A stretch of DNA of 64,000 nucleotides from Lunularia cruciata (Eukaryota > Streptophyta > Marchantiopsida > Lunulariales > Lunulariaceae), in NCBI GenBank assembly GCA_948567375.1, contig OX419760.1, forward strand, positions 36,580,001 through 36,644,000. The letters run 5' to 3'. The notes beneath the pieces were generated by a model. The model was not told the origin of the DNA and did no database searches. It saw only the letters and a program-made list of their open reading frames with translations. Both the position numbers and the translations under genes were made by a program. Shown here piece by piece: positions 11,863-24,435 of the stretch; position 1 is the stretch's first letter; each line of letters begins with the position of its first letter.

Positions 11863-12900
11863 CCGTTGAGTTGATCAAATAGGTCATCCATGTAGGGTAA
11901 GGGATATTTATTCTTCACCATTTGTTAATTAAGACCCCGATAGTCAATGCACATGCGTATTGTTTGGTCCTTTTTCTTCAAAAACTAGACTGGAGCCCCA
12001 TATGGTGATATATTGGGCTGGATAAACCCTTTCTATATCATATCCTCAATTTGTGCCTTACATTCCTCCAACTCATGAGGTGATAGACAATATGAGGCCT
12101 TACAAAGAGGTGTCTTCTTAGGAATTATCTAAATTTTGTGATCTACTTTCCTTTCTGGTGGTAATCTTGAGAATAGGTCATCTGAGAAGACATCTTGAAA
12201 CTCATTGAACTCATGAACTTGTCCCTTCATACTTCAACCCCTCATGAACTTGTCCTTCAAGTTGTGCACTCTAGACTTCTCTTATTAGGCCCATGAAACA
12301 TCTATTTGTCTTATAGAAAGCTATTGTACCTAAAACATAAAGAGGTAATTCTTGCCAATGTGCTTTGTATTTAACCCCGATGATCTTCCATTGGCAAGTT
12401 CTTACTACTTTCTTCCTTCAATTGACCGTGGGGTTGTAGTGCTCCATCCACAACATACCTAAGACTGCATCTTAATGAGCTAATCACATCACTTGCCACT
12501 TAATGTCTTCCTAATACTCTCCTATAGAGAGTGCTACCTTTCTAGGTAACAATTCAGTCCTCTCTGTCTACCCATTAGGTAATTCTACTTCTTCATTGTC
12601 ATCCTTGTCTAGATCCATCTCCAACCTCATTGCAACAAAGTGAGATAAGAAGTTTTGTGTTGCTCCAACACTCTCACCTGATTGCCCTCTGGGATTCCAT
12701 TCACAATAATCAATTGTGAGTTTGTCTTCCTCACTCTCTGCATACTTGTCTTCTTCCTTTCCCCAAATTTTTGCTTCTCCATTCAGCTAATAAGGCCATG
12801 AGGTATATTTACTGATGATCCTTATTTTCTGATGTGATTTCTGCCTCTTCTTCTTCAATTTGTCTCTCCATGTTATTCAATGATTACTTGTATGGAGGCC
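11863..12900 (-). pseudogene. Element B RT N-terminal part and protease region
   Basis: The minus strand reads GFIQPNISPYGAPV, KKKDQTIRMCIDYRGLN and NKYPLPYMDDLFDQLNG, the RT palm start, at about 12,060-11,870. Several codons are TAG or TAA. Upstream to 12,900 should be the protease. I see no clean DTG or DSG motif and the frame is unclear. Confidence 0.8.
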
Positions 12901-14480
12901 AAGGGACTTTAGGAGATCAAGTACAACAATTTGTAGCTACGTGCCCAACTTGGCTACAATTGTAACAATGATGTTGTTCTGTTTAAGTCTCTTCTCCTCA
13001 TGGGACCCATCTCTTCTTCCTTCAAGCCGTCCCTATTCTCATTGGAGAGGTTGTGCTCCTTGTGCTCAAAACCAAATGTTTCCTAATTCCATAGGAATTG
13101 GTCCACCAAAGTGTTGTGTTTTGGCCCAATAATATTGAGCATGGACTACCCTTCACCTCCTCCAAGTGCCCTTGCTTTCTCTAAGTACAAGCAATGGCTT
13201 CAAGAACCGTGTGAGGGTTTTGTTCCATTATTTCTTGGTGAATTTGCTCCTTTAACCCTTGTTTGAATTTTTTAGAGCTTCTATTGGACTCATGTTGGTT
13301 ATGCAACTTGTAGATCAAGGAATGCATCCATATACTCTTGTACACTATTATTTTGCTTCAACCTCCATAGTTGGATGCATGCCATCTGCACAAAATCCAT
13401 GGACTGGAAGTTCTTCACCAACCCTTATTGCGTGCCCATCAAAGTGACCTCCCTTCCTTTTGCCAACATTGATCGTTCCCAAGCATCATACCATGTGAAG
13501 TCTTTATCAATCATGTACCCACAATGCCTAAAAAATGATAGGTGATTTTAGTGGTGAACAATCAAAAGTATTGATTGATTCTTGAAATCCAATTCTCCAT
13601 TACTTCCATGGAGATCATCCCTTGTAAGATTAGATATTGCATGTACTCTTCATCAGCAATAACAATGCGGCTTCATTGTGGACCCGTTCAATGTTATTGG
13701 CATGAGTGACTCTCCATGTACTTCAGTCATTAGTACTAGGTTTTGGGACAACTTCTCTTTGTGCATTGCCTTATCATTCTTGAAGATACGCACTTGACTC
13801 TGCAATGCTTCCATAGTTATCTTGATCTCTCAAACTCATTCAACATCCCCTGCATTCCTTCCATGAACTCTTGCAACTACAAATCCATGATTCCTACAAA
13901 GCAACTACTCAATCATCACTTCCTACTTCAATCAAGGGTTAATATAATCACTCAAGAAGGGGCACATACTATTGGGACCACCATTGGAACCTTAGATGCT
14001 ATCACTTGTTGATAATATTCCTCACCAAAATTGTGGACTAAGAAATCCCTAAACATTACTTTCAGTTCAACCATATAATGGATTTCTACTTGAGTGTTAA
14101 AAGGGAGAGGATCTGATATATTCAAATCCATCACAATAGAATGTAGATTGCCAAGTCCCACTCTCTATCATAGATCACCAAAGGTAAAATCACCGGGTTT
14201 TGTGAATTCATCATTATATCCATGAACTCTACTCTAAAATGGAAAACAAAATATACTCTCATTTGCTCATGCTAGATGTAAATAATCTTGATATGGAATT
14301 GATTCAAGAATGAAAAGTGGTGTGCTTAATATTGTTCTCTTGGAGTCTCCATCCCATCCTCTCTATAACACTCTCCTAATCTATCAATTGTGTTACAATT
14401 TCTCTCCTAAAAAATTACTTAGTCTCAATAGCCCATGTTCTTCCAAGAGGGGTGATTCACTCTCTTACATTGAAACACTT
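12901..14480 (-). pseudogene. Element B gag with CCHC zinc knuckle
   Basis: The knuckle is CYNCSQVGHVATNC at 12,966-12,924 on the minus strand, a typical nucleocapsid motif that binds element RNA. A frame at 14,161-13,952 (MGLGNLHSIVMDLN...) is probably the N-terminal capsid part. Stops interrupt the region between them. Confidence 0.7.
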
Positions 14481-14492
14481 GCTCTCATACCA
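14481..14492 (-). other. Primer-binding site for initiator methionine tRNA (element B)
   Basis: The minus strand reads TGGTATGAGAGC two bases after the LTR end. The usual plant site complementary to initiator tRNA-Met is TGGTATCAGAGC, so one base differs. The site fixes the LTR boundary and the minus orientation. Confidence 0.8.
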
Positions 14493-14493
14493 C

Positions 14494-15260
14494 TATAATT
14501 TTCCAAAGATAAGAGACTTCAAGAGAAACATAGGAGAAGAAACACAAGCTTCACACTCAATCCTTCAATGCCCCAAAGGAGCATCTTCTCTTTAATATAG
14601 AACAAAGAGGATATCCTCAAAGGAAGCTCCACCCTTGGATCAGTTAGATACATGGATTGGTGACATGTCAGCAAGATCCACCCTTAGATTAGTTACATAG
14701 ATGGGTGACATGTTGGTCCTTGTTCTATGTGGTTGGTCAAACAAGTTTGACCAAAAGGAATCTTTAGAGAATTTTCTTGTAGGAATCTTAGAATCACATA
14801 GGTGAGGTATTGTTGGAAAGCTCTCCGTGAGATTAACTTGGAGAAGGGAAGGCAAGCTTTTTCTTCATTGGGGGGAGGGGAGGGGAGGGGGGGATTTTGC
14901 ACATTTTTGAGGCCTGATTCATTTGTTTAGGTCTCCAAAATTGGCTCTAAAATTTTAGGCTTTTCTTGGCTCTTGCACTATTGGTAGAAGTAATTTCTTT
15001 GTGATATGTCTATCTAATCTACTTAGTCTATTATCTATAACATCCTCCCAAATATTATCAATCCAATTTTCACTTCTAGATCATATGTCTAGCTATTGGT
15101 ATTACATTTTCAACTTGTTTTTTGCTCTTGCTCTTTTAGTAGAAGTGCTCTTTTTGTATATCTTGGTCTGATCCACCTAGCCCATCATACATAACATCTT
15201 TCTAGCTATTACCAAGTCAATTTTCAGCTCTTGATAATATATCTAGCAATTGGTATTACA
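14494..15260 (-). repeat. 5' LTR of element B
   Basis: The minus strand runs from TGTAATACC at 15,260 to TTATA at about 14,494, with the internal ~155-bp duplication starting near 15,107. It pairs with the LTR at 6,941-7,744. Confidence 0.82.
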
Positions 15261-15699
15261 ATAGGTCATACTCCTCCTAATCTTTCATATTGTTTGAGTT
15301 ACTACAAATGAGATCCATGGTTCCTAGATATCATAGTGTAGGCATGGTAGGTGGTGATGGGGTGCATGATAGACTACTTGCTAGTCAACCACCTACTACT
15401 ACATAGATCAAGTCTAGCCCAATGTTAAAGGAAATTGAGTTGATTATACACTTCCCTTTATTCTCAACCAATGACATGCTTATATTGGGAATTGACCCAA
15501 AGTCTAGTATTCTGGTTGGCTACCACACTTTGTGAGAGTAGGGATGATGTGGTTCTTGCTTCTAGAGTAGAGGTGGTTGATAGTAGAGCTGACTTGGTTG
15601 AGTAGCATGGGATCCACTCAATGACCAATGGTTTGTGGTAGGTAGTAGCAACTAGATTGGAGGAGTTATCAACTAGACCTACCTTTGAGCAAGTGCAGT
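15261..15699 (+). pseudogene. Element C, segment between gag and protease
   Basis: This is C sequence caught between the insertions of B and L. One frame near 15,300-15,530 reads MVPRYHSVGMVGGDGV and IELIIHFPLFSTNDMLILGI, with stops. It continues after the L insertion at 29,405 and is too decayed to assign a domain. Confidence 0.5.
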
Positions 15700-16259
15700 T
15701 GTGGTACCCACATTTTTGTTTTTTTCTTATTTCTGAAGAGGAAGTCTATAGACAAAGTTGAATTGCACCTGTATGGCAAAAGAAGGCAAAGAAAGGTGTC
15801 CTTGGGGTGTAACCCGAGGTAAAGTGACTTTGTGTCCAAAGGCAAAGTACTCAAAATTGCCTTGTCAACATGCAACCCAAAGTAAGGAGAGGGTGCTCAA
15901 CCCAAGGTGAGGACAATGTAACAACATTCCTTTGGGGCAAGACATTCAAGAAGGAACTGTTCACAAAAACAGTGGGCATATAGTGGGACAATTGACAGTG
16001 ATAGGAGCATGTAGGAGGTGTGATTTCTTGGTAGAAACTTGAAGTGAGAAAGACAGAGGAGGCTCGCCACTTTACAATTTGGGTTAAAGACAAAGCGATG
16101 ACAAGAAATTTTCCACCGCCATTAAGAAGTTGTCCTGCAGAATATCGTGGGAAGGGAAGTATAGTCAAAGACGCATTGGTGTGTTGAGAGGAAGTCGAGA
16201 GAGTTAATTTGGGAATCAGTAGGAAGAATAGTCGCCAACCTAGAGTGGAAGAGAGAAAG

Positions 16260-18636
16260 ATGGGAGGTGGTGAAAAGAACTCCAATTTGTAGAGAGAATC
16301 ATGCAATTTGGAGGTTAGATGTGATTGCAAGAATCAAGGTCCTTAGCATGCTTCGGATCACATTCTTGGCATGGAATTGGAATGTTAGTTTTCCAAGTTT
16401 CATGACTAAGATCATCAAGAGTAAGTGTCTTGATGGCCCTGAGGAAGAAGGGAAGAGAGGAAATCTGGCTCGATGGACAAAGTTAGATTGGAGATTAGTA
16501 CTCGAGAGAGAAGCAAGCACAGAGCATGGTGCTACGTTCTTGGGGAAGGGAGAAGTAGCCAAAGAAACCCAAGAAGTGAGAGATGCCTTTTCTTTGAAGC
16601 GCACAAAGAATGGCTACAAAGTGGAGAGCTATAAGGATCCTATCAAGAGGGGGATTGTGAGTGCTCTAATGGTGATCTTGAACCCGGAGAGAATGACCTA
16701 TGTCATGAAGCACCAAGCGGTGTTCTTCCATAACATGTTTGTAGGAGAACCAATTAACTAGGCAAAGTGTCTTCATCAGAGGACGAGACAGATGGTGTGG
16801 AATTCATGAGACAAGTCGCCTCCACATTACATTGTGCAGTTTGCAGCCCACTTCTATTTGGGGCTGAACTTGCTCAATGCGGCGGAGAGACACAAGATGG
16901 TGTCCCATTTCCACCCCGACTTGAGAAGAGATGTTGATGCGGAGGAGCAGTAATACATCCTACAAATCAGGAGTAGCGACAAGTACTACAAGCAGACGGG
17001 GCAGAGTGTGCAATTGAAAGTGAGTATTCTGAAGTTGAAGAAGAGAAGTTGACAAGGAGAAGAAGAAGAAGTAGAGTAGGCATGATCTTGGAAAGCTAGA
17101 AAGGTGAACCCAAGGAAAGAACTGGTGGTAATTGCATCATCGGGCGAAGAGTCGGAAGGGGAGACTGAGTGCAAGTCCGAAGACTCAGAAAAGGAGGAAG
17201 AACCTAAATTTATGTTGTAGAGTGGTGACACAAGCAGTGCCAGTGATGATGGAGTATAGATGCAATTGGTACCCAAAGAGGAGGAAGACAAGACGGAGAC
17301 GGAGGAGAAAGATACCTTGAGACCTAAAGACAAAGTTCCAGAGCAAGAGGAAAAGAAAGTTACAATTCAAAGGGGAGTCCATTCCAAACGTAAGGCAAAG
17401 TATGAAGTAGGGCCAAGTAAGGTAAGAGAAGTAGAGAGTGGAAGTTTGGGGAGCAAAGAATCCATTCTTATAAGGCAATTGTGGCCAATAAGGCCAGTGT
17501 TGGGTGAGGAAGAGAAGAAGACGGAGATAAGTATGCAAGCCAAAGTAATTTCAAGTGAAGGAGTAGATTATCTACGAGAGATTGTGTGCCCGTTGTTAGT
17601 GAAGTTAGAACACAAGAAGAGGAAGACGCAGTCAAAGTGTCCGGAGGTGAAGACTGTATTGCAAGTGTTAGCTTGATTGGAAGAAGAGAACTCGGAATTG
17701 AAGAAGAGTATAATCTGAGGTGAGGAGGAAAGGGAAGTGCTATGAGTAGATGCAATAGTGCAAAATCAAGTAATTGAGAACTTGAAGAGATAAGTGGGGG
17801 GTAGAGAGAGAACCCTAGAGTAGAATGACAAAGCAAGGGAAAGACAAGTAGCTGAGTATAAAATCTTGAAACAACAATTTGCTGATTTGAGATTAGAGAT
17901 TATCCATGCTATGGCAAGAGTAGCAAAGAAGGAGCAAGAGCTCGATACAATGATGAAGAGTGTAGAAGAGAAGAAGTAGCTCTAGCAAAGAGAGTTGAGA
18001 GTGAGATATAGAGAGGAGGAAAGATTAAGAGAGTAACTTTGCAATCATGAGGAGAAGATTGTGCAGAAAGAGAAGGAGAAGGAGACAGGGAAAGCCGAGT
18101 TTGAAGCAGAATTGGCAATGTATAGAGGAGATTGGCTTGCAGATTGAGAATGGGAAGAGAAGAATGAGACTAGAGCCATTGAAGATAGTAACGAAGATGA
18201 ACACGATGCTGAGTACAAAAGCCATTGTGTGAATTGAAGAGATGAGATTGCACAAGTTGAAGTTGTTGGTGCAAGAGATGAGGAGGAGAAATGCAAAGGA
18301 TAAAGACTTGAACGCTTTACTTATTAGTCTCAAAACTCATGTAGATAGGAAGATATTGGAAGTAGAAGACAATATCACGATAAACTTTGGAAGGATGTAA
18401 GAGTGAAACCCAAAGTAGATGACATAAGAGTGTAGATATCTTTGGAATTACCATCGGAGATATTAGAGAAGAGTGGGTCGGGAGATAAAGGTTTAGAAAG
18501 ATTACCCACTAGTGGAATTGTAAATCAGAATGAAGAAGTGTTAGAATTAGTGGTTGTGAAACCCGAGGACATAGTAGTAAGTGAAGTTACTTTGGGATTG
18601 GAAGCCGAGGAAGAAGTAGAAAACGGATCGGAGTAG
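16260..18636 (+). pseudogene. LTR-encoded coiled-coil protein gene, 5' LTR copy (stops)
   Basis: A single frame (that of base 16,267) stays meaningful from HAIWRLDVIARIKVL through to the terminal TAG at 18,634-18,636. It is interrupted only by in-frame stops and a 2-base indel near the start. Order of parts: an N-terminal region with WRLVLEREAS, GYKVESYKDPIKRG and HYIVQFAAHFYLGLNLLN; a Lys/Glu-rich acidic middle; then long heptad-like helices (LREIVCPLLVKLEHKK, YKILKQQFADLRLEIIHAMA). At many stop positions the 3' copy has CAG, CAA or TGG (for example the TAA of GGAGCAGTAATAC at 16,951 is CAA there). I do not recognise the family and see no enzyme motif. A structural or nucleic-acid-binding role is conceivable but unproven. 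Confidence 0.7.
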
Positions 18637-18753
18637 TAACAGATTTGAGATTTGAAGAGGCCAATATGAAGAGGTGCATTGTCAGTTCAGATCTGTAGGT
18701 TAGAAGAGATGTTAGGAAATGGTATAGTTGTTCGTAACTATTGTTTGCTTCAC

Positions 18754-18761
18754 TATTTAAA
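18754..18761 (+). promoter_or_regulatory. TATA-like box of the L LTR
   Basis: TATTTAAA lies after the end of the LTR reading frame and before the segment shared with fragment 1-556. The 3' LTR has TATTTCAAG at the same place (about 28,734). If this is the promoter, everything upstream, including the long frame, is U3. Confidence 0.4.
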
Positions 18762-19435
18762 GGCGGCATTCATAGTCATATGTTGTTCAGTATTCATATT
18801 TCTGAAGATAGATAAAGCAAAGTGTTGTGGAGCAATGCTCATTGCTTGAGCGTGATTCCAAGTATCAAATCTATGCCTATGTTTGTGAGTGTGGGAGAAT
18901 TTCAAAGTGCAAGTCAATGTGTTTGTTGGATGTTGGATTCCACAACCTTGATCTTCGTTCTGTGTGTTTGATCCTGAGCGAAGTGCAATTGGAGCAATGC
19001 CTTGATAGATCTGAGAGGAATTGCAGTGTTGGTAGTATTCTACATTTGTGAGTGCAGCGTAATGTTGATGTGAAGCAATTTTGATCAAGGAAGTTGTGCT
19101 TTCAATGGAAGGGTATAACATAATTCTGAGGTGAAGTTGTTTTGCACTGAAGTGCCATTTTTTGGAGAGCTTGAATCATCACAATCAAGACTGTTTGGAA
19201 AGATTTGATTGAGTTGTGATTAAGGAATGTTAATTTGTGATGAGACTGCAAGTTAGTGCTTGCTACTCTCTTCTAGGTGTGGTTTCTACCTGAGAGACTA
19301 AAGACACAACCAAGAAGAACTGAAGTTGTTACTTTGCTTTGTATTTGACCAATTCTGATTAGTATCTTTGTGGGAACAAACTTTACTTACCTGATTACCG
19401 TAAAAGTGATATTTGCCAAGTTTTAACATGATTTT

Positions 19436-19453
19436 TGGCGCCACTGCTGGGGA
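19436..19453 (+). other. Primer-binding site of L (tRNA-Asp type)
   Basis: TGGCGCCACTGCTGGGGA follows the LTR end after a 7-base spacer. Plant Athila/Tat elements commonly carry TGGCGCC-beginning sites attributed to tRNA-Asp. Two positions differ from the commonest form of this site. Confidence 0.75.
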
Positions 19454-19559
19454 TACAAATCTCGGAAGTGGAAGAATACGAAGCCAAACTCAAAACTGGG
19501 TGTCAAAGCAATATCAATGTTTGCATCAAGAGAACAACAGGAAGAGAGAGTTTGAAGAT

Positions 19560-21780
19560 GAACATTGCATCATGAAGAAGACAAATGCTTGAAGATCCAA
19601 TTTTCTTTTGAAAAAACCAAACAAGAGGCATTGGACTTTCAACTTCTTCACAAAGTGCAAGAAGCCCTACAAGAACTTGACCAAAAGAAATGTGAAAAGG
19701 CAGTTGGCAAGGCTACTTCTTGTCTCCCTCTTCCAAGAAGAAGAAAGACTTGAGCAGCAAGACATATTCATTACGGCCTAGTACACCAACTTCCCCTAAA
19801 GCTATAAAGGAAATCGCCTTTCTGAAGAACTTTGTTCAAGAAAAGATAGCATAGACACTAACAAAAGAAGAGTGTCAACACCTTCTATGCACGATTCCTC
19901 AATTGTCTTGAAGGAACTTTGAAGAACACTCCAAAGGTGTTGAGCTTGATTCTTCCACTCGGGTTGAAGTCGACACCCTTAGAGAAGAAATTTTTGTGGA
20001 AGACCCTACTGGGAACTTGACTAATTGGAACCATTGGGCTGTCAATACGGCATCAATACCAGCCAGCTCCGTAGTTCCATCAAGTTCAAACTTACCCCAG
20101 CCGATTCCACCAAGTCGAACAATGACTTTGTTGCCTGTCACCCGACACACCTATCAAAAATACAAGGGGATAGAACAAGACAAAGACCTTGATGAATTCA
20201 TCAAAGAATTCAAAATCGTCTCATTTGCCAACAAGGAACATGACTTGGGCGGATCAACTGCAAATTTTCCCAAGTCTGCTCCAAAAGAAAGCTTGGAGCT
20301 AGAACACCCATGTAACCCAGAAGGGGTGGTTTGTATCGGTGGATTGGGCAGACTTGAGAAAAAAATTTCCTGGAACGCTTTTGTGAAGTTGATTACGACA
20401 CGAGTGTCTTTGTGGCACTCAATGATTTAGACAGAGGTAAGAAGGAGAAGTTGAGAGACTACTCTAAGTGGTTCATGGCGCTCTTGAACCGAGTCCCAAA
20501 GCATTTGGGTGTGGTGGGTTACTCCGATGCCCAAGCCATCACCTGGTTCTTGGGAGGACTCTCAGCAGAGATTCGGATCTTTGCTACTGAGAGGAATGTA
20601 ACTTCCTTGGACAAGGTACTCAAACATGTTGCCCGCTATGAGGCGGTTCACTCTCACTCTGCTGACAATTGAAGAAACCGGGAGAAGAAAGGCAAGAAGC
20701 CCAGAAGGAGAGCTTCTTGAAGTACATCTCCTTCTTTGGAGGAATCCTCTACACAAGTCTTCAAGCTCTTCTTTGGAATCTGAAGAAGAATCAAAGCCAA
20801 GACGAGTACAAAGATGTGGGGGTAAGAAACCATTGACACCCCCAATGAAGAGTGTACATAAGGCAGATACCAAGCTGGATGCTCTTATAAAAGAGTTTCT
20901 AGTCCCAATCATCTGGATTTTAAGATCTAGATGATTGGGGCAAAGGATCAAAGGAAGCCTCCATCATTTGGCAGATCCAATGTATGGTGCACCGCGTGTG
21001 GCAAGTCAGGCCATGCAAATACAGAATGCAATACTTGTAATGCATTCTTGGTGCAGCAGATTGATTGGGTTCCGGGATGGAACCAAGAAGAGGAAGAAGA
21101 GGTGGTGTACCAAACCCAAGAGGTACAGCCTCATGCTAGCATATCGTATCAAGGTCCAAGGTATGGACCAAGGGAGTATAACCCCAATGCTCCTCCACAA
21201 AGACCACCAATGAGCAACCAAAATTGACCTCAGAATGTTGCACCAAGGGCATGTTATAATTGTGGTTAGATGGGACATTGGTCTCCAAACTGTCCAGAGC
21301 CAAGAAGGCAAATAAGGTACATTCCCCTATGCTGAAATTACAAAGCATCGGGTCATATGGGCAACCAATGTCCTCACATCCTGAACCCAAAGCCACCTGT
21401 AAAATATGTACAGACCCAGGCTGAGCATGTAGCGCTTTGGCAAAGGGTGATACAACTATAAATTGTATAACACTTGAGGAGGAGAGACCTCAGGAAGGAA
21501 TCCCAGCCTCAAGAGGAGAATGGCCGGATCTCAAAATTTTGAAGGTTGGGACACGCACAAGTAAGAAGAAGTGTGATCCCAAAGAATTGAGTACGACCTT
21601 ATCGTCTTCACAAAATGCAAAGAGGCTACGCCCAAAGGCAATCCTTTCTGCCAAGGAGGATCTTAAAGCCAAAGCTAAAGCCTTGCATAAAGAACTCAAG
21701 GAAGCAATACTCAAGACCCGGGAATTGAGTTTGGAGGAGGAGATAAAGACGAAGCCTCTAGTTTTTCCGACAGACATCTG
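19560..21780 (+). pseudogene. L gag polyprotein with three zinc knuckles, frameshifted
   Basis: The capsid-like part is at 19,996-20,672 (YQKYKGIEQDKDLDEFIKEF, then LRDYSKWFMALLNRVP and AITWFLGGLSAEIR), split between two frames near 20,420. Three CCHC knuckles follow: CTACGKSGHANTEC (about 20,987), CYNCG-stop-MGHWSPNC (21,252, CAG to TAG) and C-stop-NYKASGHMGNQC (21,330, one Cys replaced by Tyr). The tail is Lys-rich (to 21,780). Gag packages element RNA. Three knuckles are more than the usual one or two. Confidence 0.75.
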
Positions 21781-21938
21781 ATCCAAAGTAAAGGATCTAA
21801 TCCAAGCCAAGGTGGGCCAACCCAAGGAACCTTGAATTATGATCACTAGTACTCCCATCACCATCATGAAGCGTCCCAAAGTCAAATTTGAACATGAAGA
21901 GACCTCAAACCCAAAGCCAAAGGCTTCGGGTTTGAGGT

Positions 21939-22720
21939 TTGAAATTAGGGAGAGTTCCCCAATATGATATTATAGCGGATTTAGGAGCCACAAATGCAAA
22001 CATCACATTTAAGCAATTGTGGGAAGACAATAAGCTGAACAAGAGGCAGCTGAATTTGGCCTTCAAGAAAGTAAGGGCGATGTCTAAAAAAGACCTACCC
22101 GCCATATACCGTATTAAACAAGAGGATTTGGCATCTCTCAAGGTTGATGCGGAGATTGCAGGGTGCATGATCACATCAATACCCATTGATTCGGGTTTTG
22201 GTGTGAACGTCATGACCGAGGATATTGCAAATCGACTAGGGTATCATACATTTGAGCCAACACCTGGAGTCTTGAAATTTGCAGACCAAACCAAGAGATG
22301 GCCATTGGGCATGCTGTCAAACATTACCACAATCATTGGAAGGGTGCCCTTCAAGTTGAACTACATTGTGTTGTGACCAGTGACCAAAACTACCCATTGT
22401 TGATCGGAAGACCTTGGTTGTACAATGCTCAAGTTGTGGTGGATTGGCACGAGCAAAAGCTGTGGTTCAAGGACATTTTGTCTAAAGACCAGAAGCTGGT
22501 GACTGTGAGTTGGACAAAAGTTCCCCATCTTGGGGAAACAAGTTTGTCAAAAGACGAGGACAAATCCAAAGACTCATTGTCTTCATCCTCAGACAAATCC
22601 AGAGACAAAGTCCAAGTCAATTACTTGGAATGTTATGAGGTGGATGTAGAAGATGAAGATCCATATGACCTTGCCTTGGGAGAATATGACTTGGAGGAAG
22701 GGAGTTTGATGGCAGCTTGA
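21939..22720 (+). pseudogene. L aspartic protease region
   Basis: The active-site motif is PIDSGFGVNVM near 22,179, preceded by a linker and followed by GRPWLYNAQVVVDW at about 22,400 in another frame (a frameshift or stop lies near 22,376). An acidic Ser-rich linker (SLSKDEDKSKDSLSSSSDKS) and DEDPYDLALGEYDLEEG follow. The protease releases gag and pol products. Confidence 0.75.
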
Positions 22721-22879
22721 CTCGGATTAAGCCGAGTAAGCCACGTTGAAGGAGTCATCAACCTGATGATTGTCAAGATGTTGTCTTGATTGAAGGAAAA
22801 ATTTTGAAAATTTTGAAGACAGTCACTTTGGAGGAGTTGGCAGGATACACTGCCTTGTTTATAAAATTCTAAGATGTAT

Positions 22880-23830
22880 TTGTCTGATATATTGGTCAAA
22901 TATTGGGTATTCCACAAAAATTTGGAGAGCACCGGATTGATCTTGTTGAAGGCATAGTTCTGCTTTGGCAAGGACAATACCGTCTGAACCCAAAGTACTC
23001 CCTCTTGGTGAAAGACAAAATAGACAAGTACTTAGGGGCGAGAATAATCTTTCCTATCTTAAGCAGTGAGTAGGTCTCCCCCATTGTCATTGTCCCAAAG
23101 AAGAAAATGGGGAAGATACAAGTGTGCCAAGATTTCTGCAAGTTAAATGCAGTCACAAGGAAGGATCATCAGCCCTTGTCTTTTACCAATACAATTTTGG
23201 ACCAAGTAGTTGGTCACCCTTGTTATAGTTTTCTTGATGGATTTTCAGGGTACAATCAAGTGTCTATCCAAGAAGAGGACAAGGATAAGACCACATTCAT
23301 GACCAATTGGGGCACTTTTGATTACAATCAAATGCCCTTTGGGTTGTGTAATGCTCCCACTACTTTCCAACGGATGATGAATTTGATCTTCAAGGATTTC
23401 CTATGCAAATTTGTGGAAGTCTTCATTGATGATTTTTGTGTGTTTGGGCAAAAAGATGTACATTTAAATTACCTTTGCCAAACTTTTAAAAAGTGTCATT
23501 TTTCCGGTTTGTCATTACACCCAGAGAACTGCTTCTTTGCAATGAAGGAGGGAATTCTTTTGGGGCATTGGGTGTCAAGCTGAGGTATTGAAATTGATGT
23601 CAAGAAGGTAAAAGTCATTTCAGCTTTTGAATCCCCAAAAAACATCCAAGAGCTGCGGGCCTTCTTGGGACATGTCGGATACTACAGATGCTTTGTTTCA
23701 AACTATGTGGTGCTTGCTGCACTCCTTACAAAGCTTCTGAAGAAATCCATAGACTACCTATGGGAAGCAAATCAAGAAGAAGCTTTCTAGGTATTGAAGA
23801 AGAAACTGGTTGAAGCACCAGTCATGAGGG
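22880..23830 (+). pseudogene. L reverse transcriptase
   Basis: From about 22,900 it reads RLNPKYSLLVKDKIDKYL, then VCQDFCKLNAVTRKDHQPL, GFSGYNQVSI, MPFGLCNAPTTFQRMM and the intact catalytic loop FIDDFCVFG (23,422-23,433). The connection region has LRAFLGHVGYYRCFV. Stops include TAG at about 23,071 and TGA at 23,581. The YXDD-type loop is preserved, unlike in copies C and G and the copia remnant. Confidence 0.88.
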
Positions 23831-23839
23831 CTCCAAATT

Positions 23840-24435
23840 AGGATGTCCTTTTTCATGTATATGTGGATACTTCATCCATAGCAATTGGAGTAGTCTTGAG
23901 TTAGAAGGACGACAAGAAGAAAGATTACCCCATCTATTACGCCAGCCGATAACTTTTAGTTTCAAAAAAGAACTATTCAATGACTAAAAGAGAAGCACTT
24001 GGAATGGTGTATGCCTGCAAGAAATTTTGCCACTACCTATTGGGATACAAGTTTGTCTTCTATGTTGACCATTATGCATTGCAACATTTGGTCAAGAAGG
24101 CAGATTTGTCCGAGCAAATTGCAAGATGGATCTTGTTGTTACAAGAATTCACATATACTATACAAGTAAGGAAGGGAGATTTGCATTTGAATGCGGACTT
24201 CTTGTCCAGGTTAGAAACTCAAGACCATGAATGGGAGCTCAACAATTGGTTCCCTGATGAAGAGTTATATCAATTAATAGCAATGCAAAGTACAAGGTAT
24301 GTAGCCAAATATCATTATTTGCATACTCTCCACTATCTTGAAGGGTTGGACCCGGAGCAAAGGGCAGTCTTTCTTAGGAAAATGTGGCCGTATCAATTAA
24401 AACACATCATTTTATTCAAGATGGGTGAAGACTAA
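23840..24435 (+). pseudogene. L RNase H domain
   Basis: It reads HVYVDTSSIAIGVVLS, then a TAG where Gln is expected, YASR followed by TAA, then NYSMTKREALGMVYACKKFCHYLLGYKF and the VDHYALQHL stretch in place of TDHKAL. It degrades the RNA strand of the RNA-DNA hybrid. All stops fit CAG, CAA or TGG changed by a single transition. It is in the same frame as the RT. Confidence 0.85.

Larger units (their letters stand above)
6941..15260 (-). mobile_element. Chromovirus copy B (family G1), full-length but decayed and interrupted
   Basis: Reading the minus strand: 5' LTR (15,260-14,494), initiator-Met tRNA primer site (14,492-14,481), gag with a CCHC knuckle (12,924-12,966), RT split in two by a foreign insertion (9,665-11,862), RNase H (about 8,950-8,630), a remnant of integrase, chromodomain, purine tract (7,762-7,745) and 3' LTR (7,744-6,941). 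It lies inside element C. The possible target duplication is TTGGT (6,936-6,940) and TAGGT (15,262-15,266), with one mismatch and a 1-base offset, so it is uncertain. The element cannot move by itself: frames are broken and the integrase core is deleted. Confidence 0.82.
15700..19428 (+). repeat. 5' LTR of L, 3,729 bp
   Basis: It starts TGTGGTACCCACA and ends TTTTAACA, where the 3' LTR has GTTGTCACA. It is collinear with the 3' LTR over its full length. It contains the long reading frame at 16,260-18,636 and a TATA-like box at 18,754, so the frame lies in U3. Confidence 0.9.

Noticed and set aside
16986-18333. Minus-strand frames of 60-120 codons opposite the L LTR gene (also 26,911-28,473)
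   Set aside because: They are Leu/Ser-rich mirror images of Glu/Lys-rich coding sequence. No motif, and not conserved in frame between the two LTRs.
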